Origin: Brachypterus glaber
Taxonomy: Eukaryota > Arthropoda > Insecta > Coleoptera > Kateretidae
Reading direction: 5' to 3'
Length of the DNA stretch: 64,000 bases
Assembly (NCBI GenBank): GCA_958510825.1
Contig: OY294044.1
Coordinates: forward strand, 79,964,895 to 80,028,894
A program made the position numbers and the translations under genes. Within the stretch, counting starts at the first letter, position 1. Every line of letters begins with the position of its first letter. Under the pieces are notes generated by a model. It saw only the letters and a list, made by a program, of their open reading frames with translations, made no database searches and was not told the DNA's origin. Below, piece after piece: positions 30,958-43,734 of this stretch.

Positions 30958-32859
30958 TAGAATGCTTCCAAAATCTCTTAGGGGTGATAATATCTCGTCA
31001 AAATAATGCCACGAGTTCATATAATTTTTTTGGCTACGGCCCCCCTACCCTGAGATATTTGCCTCCCAAGATAAAATAGAAAAATACATTTGTTTGGATA
31101 ACTTTTTTACTTTTTAATATTTTTAAACAATTTTTTCAGGGCTGTTTAAGAAAATTAATGCGCATCAAATAATTGTAACTGAAGTTTCGAAAGTTATCAA
31201 AACGGTCAGTGGCGGACTTCCGTTTGGGTTCCAAATTTTAGACTTTTTCACAGAATGTAAAAAAATAAATAAAAGTCTGAAATTTATAACCGTAAAAAAC
31301 TTAGGAGGTTTGGAAACTTTTTAAAAGCCTTTTCAAAAAATTCGATGCATTAAAAGTTTCTTAAATAACCTTAAGAAAATCGTTAAAAAATATTAAAAAA
31401 GTTGTATAAAAAAATTGCTTTTTTTTCATTTAACGGGTGAATATCTCAAAGAAGGGGGTCTTTTTTCATTTCATATGAACTTTTTATTTAATTTTGAGAA
31501 GATACAAATCCTGCTTTAGGATTTAAAAAGTGCCTTTTTCTCGGAAACACTTTATTTTAGGGGTGACCGGGGCTAATTGTCGCACTTTTCATTCAAAATC
31601 AGTTTTTTCCTTTATTTTTGTACTTTTTTTTAATTGACCTAATGGTAATTTTAGCTGCATGTTTCAGTAACATTATTTAAAGAAAAAATATGGAAAAATT
31701 TATAGGGTATTAGAGTTATGTTTTTTTTGTGAAGTCTTGAAAATTGCGACAACGTGCCCCATCACGGGGCACGTTGTCGAGGCACTTCGAGTATATTTTT
31801 TTGAAGAAATATAAAGGCATTTATAAAAATTATAAATAACTAATAAGACATGTGCCTCCCCACAAGCTGATTGTTATCTAACTTTTTACTTTTGTGCCAA
31901 AATTTCCAACTTTATAATTAAATAATATTTTTTTGATTTTTTTTTAATTTAATATAATTTAATAAACGAATTTATTTGCTATTCGACAAAGTTTCACTTT
32001 TTTAGACAGTTTTGAATAAAAAAATGCCAAAAAGGAAATGTTATACCATGAACATATCTCCAGATCATGCGACAACTAGCCCCAAACCAAATGCGACAAC
32101 TAGCCCCAGTGGCCAATTTTACGTTATGTATCAAGTACTTTCTAATTAACGAATAAACACTCCTAAATGACAATATCAAGAAATAATATACACCTTAAAC
32201 TATTATTATACATAAAATTCTCTTATCTTATTGCTTTAAATCAGTAACAATAAGAAAAAATATTTACCACAAAAAAATTACTGGGCTCTTTAATTTTTAC
32301 ATTTTTTGGTTTATCTGGATGTTCTTCTAATTTATTGCATTTAAGTTTACAAATGATAAATGGCACTATTGTAACGCAGCGGTTAATCTTGGTTTGGCGC
32401 AGAAAAATATTTTACTTTTTAAGATATAAGCACTTCGACAACTTACCCCTGCGACAACTAGCCCCGGTCACCCCTATCGAATTTTGCTTGGAATACTTTT
32501 TTGATCAAATTTACTCACAGAATGTTTAGAAAAGTAATCATAAGTCTAAAATTTGCAACCCTAAAGAACTTAGGGGTTTGTAACCATAACGGAAGTCCGC
32601 CCTGACTTTTCTGATAACTTTCGAAACTTTTGTTAAAATCATTCGATGCGCATTAATTTTCTTAAACAACCCTGAAAAAAATGTTAAAAAATATTAAACA
32701 GTAAAAAAGTTGTTAAAAAATTTTCTATTTCATCTTGGGGGGCAAATATCTCAGAGTAGGGGGCCGGCTGTAGCCAAAAATGTTATAAGTTGTGGCATTA
32801 TTTTGACGGGATCTGATTACCCCAAGAGATTTTGGAAACATTCTGGGACGCCCTGTGTA
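30958..32859. mobile_element. Large CAGGGTGTCC foldback, split by a nested element
   Basis: Left arm from 30958 (CAGGGTGTCCTAGAATG) pairs with a right arm ending in CATTCTGGGACGCCCTG; arms extend about 320 bp (GGCTACGGCCCCCCTACCC against GGGGGCCGGCTGTAGCC). Interior includes the GTGCCTTTTTCTCGGAAAC block also found at 3560 and 4430. It is interrupted at 31560-32474. No transposase; probably a non-autonomous Tc1/mariner relative. Confidence 0.75.
31560..32474. mobile_element. Element with GGGGTGACCGGGGCTA ends
   Basis: GGGGTGACCGGGGCTAATTG and its complement, TA on both sides (31558-31559, 32475-32476). The host sequence on either side rejoins to the related sequence seen near 4440. The interior repeats GCGACAACTAGCCCC and has a near-perfect hairpin (31745-31778, GACAACGTGCCCC arms). 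No coding. Confidence 0.8.
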
Positions 32860-32984
32860 ATAAAATACGATGTTTTGCTAGTCACTCTATCTGGCGGCGG
32901 CTCTAGTCTAAACCTAGCTAGAGTTTTTTGAAATTTAATGTGTCAATGTTTCATAGAATTCTGTAATACAATCTGATCCTTAAC

Positions 32985-33880
32985 TGGCATACAAAAATGT
33001 AAAAGGTTCTAGATCAAAAAAAAAAATGAAAAAAAGTTGCTATAAAGGTTGGTCGGGAATGAGCCCTAAAGGAACTACGGCCCTCCTAACGGTGAGTAGA
33101 AAAGAATTTTTATTTAATATCTCTAGAATCTTGTAAACCACGGTGTAGACATTTTGCACATGCCCAAACATTGATAAAGGCTACTGGCAACTTTAAACAG
33201 AGGCGTGAAAAGGGGGGGGGGGAGAGCTTGTCACTATTTTTCCCCAAACTTTTTCGCCTCTAGTTTTTTTTTAACAATGTATCAACAGACTATGATTCCT
33301 TGGTTAAAAATACATAAACGAAGTACTCTTAGTGTAACACCGTGGAACCAACCGTTATCGAGAAAAATACGGTTAATTAGATAATTTCACGTTCTGAGAA
33401 TCAAAAATAGAAACTAACAAATACTGCCGGTTCTACATCATAACTTTAAAAATAAGTTTCCATATACAAATGATCAGAAATCGGTTTTTAGGGAGCTACG
33501 AAGTGTTACTTTTAAGACCAGGCACTATCTTGAAACTGAATTTCAAACCTAGGTGTATAGGAACTTTTTTAAAAGTTTTTGATGTAAAATCAAGAAAACT
33601 TTTATTTGCGAAATTTTTAATTCCTATTTTTGATGCTTAAAACGTAAAATTATCTCTTTATCTGCAATTTTCTCATTGTCTACGCCCTGTTTAAAGTTAC
33701 CAAACAAAAATTACATATCAATTTTAGAGCATGTGCAGAAATTCTTTACTGTGCTTTACAAGATTCCAGAGATATTAAATAAAAACTCTTTTAGACGCAC
33801 CCTTAAAAGGGCCCAACCTTTAAAGGAACTTTTTTAAATTTTTGAATTTTGGCATGCCAGTTATTGATCACCCTGTATGT
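32985..33880. mobile_element. Foldback with ATCACCCTGTATG right end
   Basis: About 33060-33200 pairs with about 33680-33830 (ACTCTTTT/AAGAATTTTT, TCTTGTAAACCACGG/GCTTTACAAGATTCC). The interior shares the CGTTATCGAGAAAAATACGG block with 6058 and 44510. The left terminus is decayed. Confidence 0.55.
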
Positions 33881-34995
33881 AAAATTTAAATAAAAAACTA
33901 CAATAATTGTAAACATTTTATAACAAATATTATAATTTAAAATTGGTTGGTTTTGTAATGTACCTACATTTTTTGCAAAATCAATGCAGAAAAACTAAAT
34001 ATAGAGTACATTTAAATCGGAAAAAACTGGGAGGCAAAAAGAAACATGTAAGCCGATTTTTTAATTTTTTTAAGGGTGTAAATTAAGTTTTATCGAACAC
34101 CTTCATAGAAACACTTGTTTTTAGCACTATATTAAATATCAAAAGTTAAGTTTTTTTTCCACTAGTGACTAAAACTTTTTTGCTTACTCTTTTGCGTAAA
34201 AGAGGACTATTTTAAATATAAAATGTTAATTTTATTCCAGTAGTGACTAAAAAATCTTTTACTCACTCTTTTGTTAAGGAAACTTAATCTCTTTGTCATA
34301 ATTTTTTGCTAAATTACAGTTAAATTTTATTTCTCAACTCGTGTAATAAGTGATTTTATTCACTTAAAAATTTGTGTGGATAAAATGCTACCTAATTCAC
34401 TAGTTAAGAAAATAACTATTTAAAATGTAGGTTAAAATAATTTGACTTAGGGCCGGTTTATCAATGTGCATTTAAAATTTTATCTAATGGTTAAAGTCTC
34501 AATTATGGACAAATTCTGGATATTAATTGGATTTGCCATGGCAATTATGTGTCAGTTAATTTTAGCTGTATATTGATAAATCCATATTATTTGACATAAA
34601 TATCAAAGTTTTAATTATACGGTTTAAACAAAACATTTTTAGGTGTCCCACTTTTTTCTTTTTTTAATAATTTAATAAGTATATATTATAACGAGCACCA
34701 TTTTTTGATATTGCTTTTACAGTTATTACTTGATGATTCTTCATTAGTTTGTAATTAAAATTTTCGTTCTTTTCCATATTAAAAAATTTATTTCTTGCGT
34801 TTTCTTATTTTCATAATTTTTGTCTGAGAGATCCTTCACGTTCAGACAATTTTATTAAATTAATAGAAGCGTAAGAGAATATGAGTGGTCCTGGAATGTA
34901 ACTGGAACTTAATTTTTAGTACTGTTTTGTACAGTGATTACGCGTAGTTGTCTACTCCTTGGCGGACCCTAATTTCATTTTTTTAATCTGAAATA
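33881..34995. other. AT-rich DNA with one MITE-like inverted pair
   Basis: GGTTTATCAAT near 34453 pairs with ATTGATAAATCC near 34573, suggesting a 130-bp MITE. Otherwise nothing recognised. Confidence 0.4.
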
Positions 34996-34996
34996 A

Positions 34997-35943
34997 GGCG
35001 TATAGTGCAAGAGTGGCCCATATGTCTTCTTTTGGCATTTGCGTTTTTTTATAAATGTAATAAGGACATCTATATCCTTCATTACATACCACCCTCATAA
35101 CAGAGGGTTTTCTTTTTGGCACCATACAAGCATTTGAAGCACTATTGCATTATTAAAAATATCGCTTTTATTAGTGCAAGAGTGGCCCACAGGTATAGGC
35201 TACCAGTCAAACATATCTTAACAGTCATAAAAAGTCCAAACGCAGCGAAACTTTTTAAACAAATTCGCCCTCTCCCCATAGAGCGTTACGTGATACTTGA
35301 ATGTTCCCTAATGGGTTGATAGTGGTGTTCGCTGGGTTATATTATTGGGGATGTTGAAAAAGCCAACTGCATTATTAAAAATGTCAATTTTATATTCTTA
35401 AAAAAGCTAACAAGGCAAGTTTTACCAAGGATTTATAAATATATTTTTAGAAATATTCTTAAAAAAGCCAAAATTTGTTTTATCGAGAAAGTTATTTGTT
35501 CGCCCCAAAACAAATCATTTTCTGCACAAATGCAGGAGCGTTATGTTACCAATTTTGTACATTTTGCTTTATTAATAAAAAATAATTACAACTTACCTTA
35601 AACTTTGAGATCATAGGAACTAAAATCCATTTATGTACTTGAACAATGTTTACGCATTAGTTATTCTTCATTTTTAAGGGTAATTACTCCAAGAACAGTA
35701 AGAAAACATTTGTTTAACTATTCCAGAGCATAATTATTGGTATTTTGACTATTCTGTTATTAAATAAAATAAATTTGTTTGTCATACATTACTTCAATGT
35801 TGGTTGAGTCTAAAAACCCTAACAGAAAATTTTTTAATAAAATAATGCGTCCTAGATCAAAGATTAAAAAATCGGATAAATTTAAATAGCCATTATCTCG
35901 ATATTTCCATAAAGTGAGATGGGCCACTCTTGCACTATACGCC
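34997..35943. mobile_element. Foldback with GGCGTATAGTGCAAGAGTGG ends
   Basis: The terminal 27 bases are inverted repeats, and GTGCAAGAGTGGCCCA recurs at about 35173. A GGGAAC-MITE end (GAACATTCAAGTATCACG on the minus strand, with TAA beyond) lies at 35282-35308, a solo or truncated copy inside the element. Confidence 0.7.
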
Positions 35944-37070
35944 TCAAATGTGGCACATAATTTTGTTATGGTATTTTTTCCGATATAAGGGACTTGAAAG
36001 TAAAAAAAAAAACCTGTTTTTTGAAATGCCCTTACGTAAACGTACCCATTCTAAGCCCAGTTGAATAATGGCCACCAAGGAATTAACAACTTCAGAGTAA
36101 TGATTTTTTCAAATCGCATTTTATACTTAACTGAGTGAAAAGAAAGAGATATTCGCTTTAAGCAGAAAGAAATTGTATTGTCCTAATTTCCTAGGGATTT
36201 TATAGGTCATTAAGCTCTATAATTATAAATAAAAGGGAGTTTTAACTAAACTTGTGACACCGCTTCAATAACCGATTAAAATTTTAACAAAACTCAAGTT
36301 TTCATAAATTTAAACAATGAACAGACATTATAATGCTATTATAAAAGTAACACAATATATTCCCCAAATTCCTCAATCTGAACATCGTTCGAATTTCAAA
36401 GTTCGAATAAAGCGAAATATTTCTTTTTCATACGATCCTTAATTCCTTACATTTCACGTTTTCACTATACAGTGCGTGTCAAAAGTCGTCTTCCTTAACT
36501 TTTAAACTTGAGCTTGAAACACGTAAATACATGGCCTAAATAACTTTGCCATATATTTGATATGTTTGGGGGTATAACTGAGACAGGGGAGCAAGAGGGA
36601 TTTCTTTAATGGAAAGGGGGTCGTGTGATACATCAGTTTAAACACATAAAATTCTCTATTCGACCATATATGTTTTTATTTTTCACATTATTTTTAGGGG
36701 TTAATAAATGTTGAAATGGAGTATCCGTCAAAATTTCTTAAAAAAAATTGCTTATTAATATGATAAAAACTTTTACTTTACTTTTAATACGTTAAGAGCC
36801 CATGCTAGAAATGAATAAGGGTCCAGTGGGCCACCTATTTTTTTTTATGTAACTTAATGGAAATAGAGATTTGTACTAAAATAATTTTATCAAAAAATAA
36901 TAATTTTTAAGGGTTAAAATGGGTGAGCACCCTATAGGCCAATATCATTCTCAGAGAAACTAAGGCAATTTTATGCCTATTAACACGCAAAGCGCATCTT
37001 TATTTGCTAAAATTGCTTTGAGCATCCTTTATAAAGCATGCTGACACAAAATTATTTAAATACTAACATA
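35944..37070. other. AT-rich DNA with fragments of the 42989-43610 family
   Basis: 36580-36670 resembles the interior of the foldback at 42989-43610 in reverse (AATGGAAAGGGGGTCGTGTG). No gene seen. Confidence 0.4.
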
Positions 37071-37486
37071 CACTGAAAAAAACGATGGTATTATACTAAC
37101 ATTATTGCAGCGATTTTATATCGTTATATTGTAAACTCAAAAGTAGTTTAATAAAAACCCAATATTATTGTGGATTTACTAAATTTTGCGAAAATCCTTG
37201 AACATTTTACAAAAAAATCCAAATGTTTTCATTATGTTTTCACAAAAAAACATTTAAAATTACAAAGACGTGTTGTAATATTGTAAAAATGCGAAATAAT
37301 TTCACAAATTATTATATAATATCATAATTATAATGTAATTAGGTAAATGTTGTGAAATTACAAAAAAATTATTTTTATGAATTTACAAGATTACAACGCA
37401 GTTTAGTTGTAATATGATTAGCGAAATCGGTGGCATTAAGTAACCAATGATATTGTTAGTAATTTCACAGAACAATTTTTAGAGTG
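37071..37486. mobile_element. MITE with CACTGAAAAAAACG-like ends
   Basis: CACTGAAAAAAACGATGG at the left; TTTTTAGAGTG at the right; arms share ACTAACATTATTG-like and GTTAGTAATTTCACA blocks. Flanked by TA. Same terminal motif as 30084-30507. Confidence 0.55.
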
Positions 37487-38790
37487 TAATATAGCGAAAT
37501 ACAGTTCTTTAGCATCACAAAACTTACAGGTTTAAAAAAAAATAGTTCACAATGCCATGTTATTCCATGGTACTTTTTAACAACTTACAACTATTTTGAG
37601 TTTGAAAGAAGCATGTATATACTTCAGTTTAGATGTTAGTAATGTTTATTTTTTTAATTTTGTGGTAAAATCTGCCGTGTTAAGCTGAAAACTGAAAACT
37701 GATTAAACGTCATAACTGAGATAATTGAACTTTAGTTATTTTATTTAAGGAGTGTTCGAATAAAAGGAATCATTTCCACTTTTTGGCTTGTTGCTTTTTT
37801 TTTGCAGAATCGTACGTAAATCTATAAACTACACATTCTTGTTGAATTTGGCGTATCAAATATTAAAAATTCCCCTAGAAAAACCGAGGTTTTCGAACAA
37901 AAAGGAACATTTCCACTCCTTTATAAAAATGTTGATGAAATAATAAATTAATATTTTATAATTTTGTTAAAAATTAAAAATTTCTGTGTTTATAATGTTT
38001 CCGTAGACTACAGAAACACTGTAGTTCTAACAAAAAGTGACATCGTGTTGGCTAAAAAGTGCCCAGGGTGTTATTAGGGGACCTAGTTTCTTGTTCGATG
38101 TTCTGATACAAGAAAATAGGGGTTCAGCAAGGCCTATACGCAACCAACTGGGCTCATGGAGACGAATACGAAACTTATCATCGGGGTCGTGTAATATTTC
38201 CTTGAATATAAAATAATGTAAAATATAAAAAATACCAAAAGAACACTGATTTGAATTAATTGATTATGAAAATACCTGAAAGAGAAATGTGTACTCAATA
38301 AAAAGCTGATTTAAAGTGTAACGTATATAAATATATTAAATTTAAATTAAGAATTACAAAAGTAATATAAAAACTGGCATTATAACACTTAATATAACAT
38401 TTCAATATAAATGAAAAAAATAGGGCATATTCAGCTGTGCAAAATAGCAAAATTAAAAGTAAAATTTAGCAAAAGTATAAAATTTGAGCTGAGCAGAAAA
38501 TTACAAAAAAAATTGGGGTACATCAGCTTTAAATTCTACATGAAAAGGAAGCCAATCTCCTGTCGAACCAACAACCAGTTAGCTAGCGATTTGGGATACC
38601 TCTGGAGCTCAGAATACAGCTAATGGCCCCAAAATCATACCCATCTTGTAGGTGTTATAAGGATTATAAAATCATTCCAAAAGATAAAGATATGGCTTCT
38701 TAGTTCAGCTCATCAAATGTCAGGTGAGTTTCAAACCCAGGGGTATTTAATACTTGGCTGGATATCCCAAGCAGATAAAGCCACAATCTT
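37487..38790. other. AT-rich DNA, no supported gene
   Basis: The 70-codon frame at 38411-38623 is lysine-rich and lacks any recognisable domain. Nothing else seen. Confidence 0.35.
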
Positions 38791-38791
38791 C

Positions 38792-39376
38792 GAAGAAGAA
38801 GAAGAAGAAGAAGAAGAAGAAGAAGAAGAAGAAGAAGAAGAAGAAGAAGAAGAAGAAGAAGAAGAAGAAGAAGAAGAAGAAGAAGAAGAAGAAGAAGAAG
38901 AAGAAGAAGAAGAAGAAGAAGAAGAAGAAGAAGAAGAAGAAGAAGAAGAAGAAGAAGAAGAAGAAGAAGAAGAAGAAGAAGAAGAAGAAGAAGAAGAAGA
39001 AGAAGAAGAAGAAGAAGAAGAAGAAGAAGAAGAAGAAGAAGAAGAAGAAGAAGAAGAAGAAGAAGAAGAAGAAGAAGAAGAAGAAGAAGAAGAAGAAGAA
39101 GAAGAAGAAGAAGAAGAAGAAGAAGAAGAAGAAGAAGAAGAAGAAGAAGAAGAAGAAGAAGAAGAAGAAGAAGAAGAAGAAGAAGAAGAAGAAGAAGAAG
39201 AAGAAGAAGAAGAAGAAGAAGAAGAAGAAGAAGAAGAAGAAGAAGAAGAAGAAGAAGAAGAAGAAGAAGAAGAAGAAGAAGAAGAAGAAGAAGAAGAAGA
39301 AGAAGAAGAAGAAGAAGAAGAAGAAGAAGAAGAAGAAGAAGAAGAAGAAGAAGAAGAAGAAGAAGAAGAAGAAGAA
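38792..39376 (+). repeat. Uninterrupted (GAA)n microsatellite, 195 units
   Basis: 585 bases of pure GAA, with no interruption seen in the assembly. All long open frames across it (polyGlu, polyLys, polyLeu, polyPhe) are artefacts of the repeat. Homopurine-homopyrimidine mirror repeats of this length can form triplex DNA. Confidence 0.98.
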
Positions 39377-39401
39377 TCTCATGTTTCATAATGACAGAGA
39401 A

Positions 39402-40050
39402 CAGTGTTGCCAATTTGGTGATTTTGGCAGCAGAACTGGTGCTTTTGAAAACCCATTTTACACTTATCGTGGTATCTGGTGCCATGTGTAAATCCTGGTA
39501 ACTTCCAAATGATCTGGTGACAAATCTGGTACTTTTGGAATTTAAATTTTAAAATTGGGTAAATATTTAGGCATTTGTTATCGCCTTCTAGAAATCTATT
39601 ATTTAGCCATCTAGAATCTGTTATTAAGATTACTTTCTTAATCTATAATCTACCTAGACAAAAGTTATTCTAACTTTAGACCCTAACGTTAGACATCTAA
39701 CATTCAAACCACATTCATCTAACGCTAGGTCAAGTCGTTCTAACGTTATTTTCCACCAGCGATAAGAGAGAGAGAAAGAGCTCTATTATTCGAGACATCT
39801 AGTTAATAATTAAATAGTTTAAAAATCAAATTTTTGTATTTTTTTTTTGTAATGTGTAATAGATGGAGCTCAGAAGGGACACATAAAATTAAAAAAATAA
39901 ATTAAAAAATGTAAATTTCGACTTATAACTCAAAATTTGAACCTAAATATAGTGTTTTTCTGGTGTTTTTAGCTGTTGCAAAATCTAGTTACTTCTGGTG
40001 CTTTTGTTACTTAATTTTACACTTTTCACAAAATTGGTTTGGCAACACTG
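39402..40050. mobile_element. Non-autonomous hAT element with 8-bp target duplication
   Basis: Ends CAGTGTTGCCAATTTGG and CCAAACC-related GGCAACACTG. The 8-bp ACAGAGAA is duplicated exactly (39394-39401 and 40051-40058). CAGTGTTGCC ends and 8-bp duplications are hallmarks of hAT transposons. 649 bp, without a transposase frame. Confidence 0.9.
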
Positions 40051-40477
40051 ACAGAGAATGATAACAGTGTTTTGTGTTTGAATAAGAAGAGAAGAAGAAG
40101 AAGTGTTTGAATAACGGAGTAATGGTTATCAAAAAGTCCAAACCAAACTCAGTTATCTCCATTAATATAGAAGGTTCTAAATGGGCAAAACTTTTTCAAT
40201 ATATATTTCTGTATAAACATAATATTTAAAAAAATATGCATATGCACTTTTAATCACATTTTAGTGATTTCTGGAAAAAAGCAACGATGCCACTTTTTTT
40301 TCTTTAAAATTACCAAAATCCGCCAGTTATTTAGTCACAGGGAAAGTAAATTTTTGAAAATAATGCCAAAGATTTTATTTGTCGCAAAATTAGATAGATC
40401 GGACCTAGCTTAGGAAATTATAGGAATTACTTTATATCACATAGGACTATCTTGGTGCATTTTTATTACCGAAACAT

Positions 40478-41127
40478 CTCTAGTGCGGTATAGTATATTC
40501 TATAACTAGTATGGAATAGACAATATTCCGCGCGAGCCGGCAGGCGAGTATGACGGTCCCGCGAGCACGGAATGACTATTCCATACTTGTTGTAGACTAT
40601 ACTTTTTCTTCGACTGCAAATATGAAACACTGTATGACTATAAACTGCGGACAAGGTTAAAAACAATGTTTTTTGTCACTCGACATTGTAAATGCAACAA
40701 AACACATATTTTTAAATAAAGCAATTAATGATATTTAATAATTTAATCAAATCAGTACTTAAAAAAGATTTTTATTTAATTTTAGCACATTTTTACAAAT
40801 TATAATGCAAACATTGAAGGTTATGTCAGATTGTTGTGACAGATATCAGGTTTAAATATTTAACAATAGATGGAGCAGTTTTAATTTTTTGAACTAAATT
40901 GAAAAAAAACTGGTCAAATATTAAGAAAAACTTTATGTAATTCTAACGCAAAACTTAAAATTGCATTAAATTATTCAATATTTCATGGTAAAATATATAT
41001 ATTTTTGCTAATTTTGCTACAGTTTTCTTTACTTTTATAAACAAGAGATGACACTACATGCACTTGATACGAAATATTCATACCGTATCTATAGATACAT
41101 TCTAAAGCAGTCGTAGAAAAAAGCCTT
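40478..41127 (-). repeat. Solitary inverted copy of the 713-bp repeat
   Basis: Matches the 713-bp array units at 52375-55106 on the opposite strand, from the TATGGAATAGACAATATTCC block to CATTCTAAAGCAGTCGTAG. It is more diverged than array units are from each other. Ends directly beside the pseudogene at 41165-42147. Confidence 0.8.
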
Positions 41128-41164
41128 TTCGGTGCATGATGCAGTCTGAGATAGTGTGATATGG

Positions 41165-42147
41165 TTAGCCTAAAAGATTTGATATGCTCGATAATTGTTT
41201 CCTTGCCGATTTTACAGCAGGGTGGTGGCCTCGTTGTTCACGTTTTGGTGTTAACGATGTAACGTCGGTATTTCTAATATTTTTTAGAATTCGATCGTTA
41301 TCATATCCCAGAGTTGTAAGTAAGAATACTTTACAAACATTTACTTCTGCATCTTCATTATTTTTAAGAAAATATTTAAATGTATTATCTCTCGTGAAAT
41401 TTGGTCCTGCAGTGCATCTCTTCTTAGGTGAAAGTTTTATGCAACTTAGAACGTAGAAATTTGTGTTTGTTGGGTTTATCTAGCTTCCAATACTGCTCAT
41501 TAATCTTATATTGTCTTTCTTCACCAATAATTGTAGTACACTTTAACCAACAATTTTTACAAGGTTATTTAACGCCGTGTTTTGCTACCGTTTCACCAAG
41601 TTCAATTTTTTTTTCTTTCGGCTGGACTTTTATCATAGATATTACGCTTCCTAAGATTACCTTTCTTTGTATACAGTTTTTTTCTGTTATTTCAACTGAT
41701 GATTCTACGATAGATAATACAATATCATTGATGAAATCTATTAAATCATCCCTAATATTTTTCTCCGTATTTTCTAAAAAAGTTATCAGCTGTAATGTGA
41801 CGAAATGCCTTATTTTAAAGATATCTATTATTTTGGTTCTGCTCATTACTGCCATCACCTACACTTTCTTCTTGAATACCATGAGGGACATAATTAGGAT
41901 CACGGTTACGCATCAAGTTTGTTCCATTACCCTTGTCCTCATTACTGCTATGATAATCACTTTCATTTGATGTTTCTTCTTGAGTTGTATGAGGGACATA
42001 ATCAAGATCATGGTTTTGTAAGTTTGCCCTGGGTTTTTGCGTAATCTTTCGAGCAATAGAGATTTTTTCTTCTACCTGTCTATTTAGTGCCAAAGTAAGG
42101 AGGAATTTACCTAGTGAATTTTCCATTTCTGAAAAAAAACAACACAA
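41165..42147 (-). pseudogene. Broken transposon-like gene (CKNC..YW..VCK..TLGY family)
   Basis: On the minus strand a run starts MENSLGKFLLTLALNRQ (near 42126, just after a TTTTTTTTCAG splice-acceptor-like site), with DYVP and PNYVP repeats and an acidic stretch. It changes frame near 41850, continues to a TAA at 41565-41567, then CKNCWLKCTTIIGEERQ and NEQYWKL. A +1 shift near 41426 leads to FTRDNTFKYFLKNN, VCKVFLLTTLGYDNDRI and REQRGHHPAVKS, ending at TAA 41165. From memory, C..C.KC, YW.L, YFL, VCK.FFL.TLGI and RG.H.P occur in this order in abundant uncharacterised insect transposon-derived proteins; the zinc-binding cysteines are kept. At least three breaks. Confidence 0.6.
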
Positions 42148-42988
42148 TTTAGTAAATCCGCTCTCTTAAAATAAATTATTCAGAACTCCACTATTTGAAT
42201 TACTTACGGCATTTCAATGTTTACTATTCTTAGTAACGTCATAATTTTTTAAAATTTAAATCTAATAATTTGACTATTTCTTTTATTTTTTCACTGTGAC
42301 AATGTCAAAAATAGTAAAGTAAATTTGTCCTATCTGCATACCAACAATCAAATAGGACAATAATAAGTTGGCATAAAATGAAGGTTTTACTAAGTAAATT
42401 TGGCCTATCTGCCTACTTTTTCACAGTTAGGACAAGTGAGCATAGTATAATCAGATAAGACATTAGGACTTAGCAATTGACCTTCAGCGGTAAGATCGGA
42501 CAAAACAAGCAGCTATTTTAATACAATTTAGAAACAAGACGTGACATTTTAGCTGAGGGGAATGGTTAGGGAATTATTGAATATATGGGGACGAAAATCA
42601 ATTTTTCATCAGATAGGACCTTTCAGCTTAGCACGGCAAAATTTAGTAAAACGTATTTTTTTTATTCATACATATGAAGACAAAAACAATCTTATTGAAT
42701 TGATAATAAAAAAAAACAAAATTTTGATTTTTTTTTTAAATGGGAAGCAAAAGCTATCGGCTAAAAACCTTTTCTTAATCCTTTAAGTTTTATAATAATT
42801 TTTATAAAGAAATCATTCTTTTAACGCTTTAACTGTTTTGTCTGAGCATCATATCATATATGACGCTTAACGTGTTAAACTAATTTTAAATTATATAAAT
42901 GAACATTAAAAAAAATCTAACAAAATCTCATGTTTTAGGTTCGCGAAGTCGTTGCGTAATTATTATACGCCGCAAGGTAAAACATATA
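42148..42988. other. AT-rich DNA with a short direct repeat
   Basis: AAGTAAATTTGTCCTATCTGC near 42317 recurs near 42394 (one change). It may belong to the element that carried the pseudogene to its left, but TIRs were not found. Confidence 0.35.
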
Positions 42989-43610
42989 CCGGGTGTCCCA
43001 ACTCTATTTACCCAGCGATTTTCTCGAAAACTAAAAGAGATAATCAAGTTTTTAGAAAACCATCTTAAATTAAACAGCTTAAACTATCTTTTAGCATATA
43101 TTTATTACTTCCATTTTTTAAGTTTTTTTTTTTTGTAAATTTTTATTAATGTCAATTAAAATTAGTTTAAAAGTATAATTTACGTTTTTTCATCATGAAA
43201 TTAAAAAAATTGTTTGATTTTTTTAGAGTAATTTTGAGAAAAACACCCATTTTCAACTCTATTTTAAACCCAAAAAAAAAAAATGTTTAAAAAAATAAAA
43301 AAAATATAGTTAAATGGGGAATTTATAGTTAAATGGAGAATTTAATAAGCTTTAAAATTATGTAACACACGACTCCCTTTCCATTAAAAAAAACTCTCCC
43401 GTGCCCCCCTGCCCACATTTTGAGAGCTGAAAGTATTAAATATATGCTAAAAGATAGTTTAAGCTGTCTAATTTAAGATGGTTTTCGCAGAACTTCATTA
43501 TCTCTTTAAGTTTTCGAGAAAATCGCTGGGTAAATAGAGTTGAGACAGAATTTGATTATTTCTTTAAGTTTTCGAGAAAATCGTTGGGTAAATAGAGTTG
43601 GGAAGCCCGG
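42989..43610. mobile_element. Foldback with CCGGGTGTCCCAAC ends
   Basis: TA on both sides (42987-42988, 43611-43612); arms of about 120 bp around CTATTTACCCAGCGATTTTC. In the right arm a 55-bp block (TTTAAGTTTTCGAGAAAATCG) is duplicated in tandem. No transposase. Confidence 0.75.
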
Positions 43611-43734
43611 TATTTGCGCTAATTCGAACGTGAAAATGTATAATAGTTTCGATGGAATTGTAGAAAAAAAAAATCCGTAATTATTATGTGGACTATTTTT
43701 TTTACGATTCCATTGAAATTAACTTTAAGATTTA

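Noticed and set aside
38700..39491. Long open frames of polyLeu, polyGlu, polyPhe and polyLys
   Set aside because: All are translations of the (GAA)n tract in different frames; no start context or conserved flanks.
41428..41970. Plus-strand 180-codon frame with hydrophobic stretches
   Set aside because: It is the antisense of the cysteine-rich pseudogene, whose minus-strand motifs are specific.
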